5,920 nt of DNA from Clostridiales bacterium (GTDB taxonomy: Bacteria; Bacillota; Clostridia; Oscillospirales; Oscillospiraceae), in NCBI GenBank assembly GCA_902363045.1, contig CABIYX010000063.1:1-5920 (forward strand). The letters run 5' to 3'. A program made the translations under genes and the position numbers. The notes beneath the pieces were generated by a model. The model was not told the origin of the DNA. It did no database searches and saw nothing but the letters and a program-made list of their open reading frames with translations. This document shows, piece by piece, positions 5,755-5,920 of this stretch. Position 1 is the first letter of the stretch; each line of letters opens with the position of its first letter.

Positions 5755-5920
5755 ATGGCCTTCTTGGCGGTCGGGCCAAAGAAAACCTCTTGGGCGGTCC
5801 AGGTCCGGGACGCACCCATAAAATCCGGGACTCATGTAGGTTTGTCAAACATCTTGGACGGTGAACTCCAGAGGAGAAAGCCATCCCAAAGGTCTCATGG
5901 GGAAGTTATTGGAGCGGCGG
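5755..5920 (+). other. Unassigned open frame running off the window
   Basis: From ATG 5755 the frame is open for 55 codons to the window edge, beginning MAFLAVGPKKTSW and later containing KPSQRSHGEV. An in-frame TAA lies two codons upstream (5749-5751), so the ATG would be the start. There is no ribosome-binding site, the distance to sdaAA is only 13 bases, and I do not recognise the protein. A frame this short can be open by chance in this base composition. It is listed to account for the 3' tail, not as a gene. Confidence 0.15.
5762..5862. repeat. Three spaced copies of TCTTGG(n)CGGT
   Basis: TCTTGGCGGT at 5762-5771, TCTTGGGCGGT at 5788-5798 and TCTTGGACGGT at 5852-5862 lie in the tail after sdaAA. 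On the other strand they read ACCG(C/T)CCAAGA, with one base missing in one copy. Copy starts are 26 and 64 bases apart. They could be binding sites or the eroded edge of a repeat; chance is not excluded. Confidence 0.3.

Overview
The window reads as chromosomal DNA from a GC-rich member of the Clostridia, probably a gut Oscillospiraceae-type bacterium (Flavonifractor/Lawsonibacter-like). This placement is inferred. The coding DNA is GC-rich while the promoter-bearing gaps are AT-rich, the ribosome-binding sites are mostly strong GGAGG types, and L-serine dehydratase is the two-chain iron-sulfur type typical of Firmicutes. All confident genes are on the + strand.

Layout. Positions 1-194 are an AT/T-rich gap ending in an extended -10 promoter. 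Positions 195-1413 hold tsaE and tsaB, two parts of the machinery that makes the t6A modification of ANN-decoding tRNAs. Upp (uracil phosphoribosyltransferase, pyrimidine salvage) follows after only a few bases, where rimI or tsaD often sit in other Firmicutes. A GC-rich hairpin terminator at about 2100-2140 closes this block. A stand-alone, cytosolic-looking amidase-domain protein occupies 2200-2700. A 257-bp AT-rich gap then carries a palindrome, a near-consensus promoter and a small hairpin at the predicted transcript start. From 2958 to 5741 lies a compact three-gene serine-use cassette: an SstT-like Na+/serine(-threonine) symporter, then sdaAB and sdaAA, the beta and alpha chains of L-serine dehydratase. 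The last 180 bases hold no recognisable gene, only an unsupported open frame running off the window and a small repeated motif.

How the genes work together. In the last cassette the transporter would import L-serine and SdaAB/SdaAA would deaminate it to pyruvate and ammonia. One promoter and tight spacing suggest a single transcript. TsaE and TsaB work together in tRNA modification. Upp has no functional tie to them and may have its own promoter inside the 3' part of tsaB.

I see no clear new defence, mobile or RNA system. The best second looks are the consensus-like promoter inside tsaB, which shares a 12-base block with the promoter upstream of tsaE, the regulatory layout ahead of the serine cassette, and the unassigned 3' tail.
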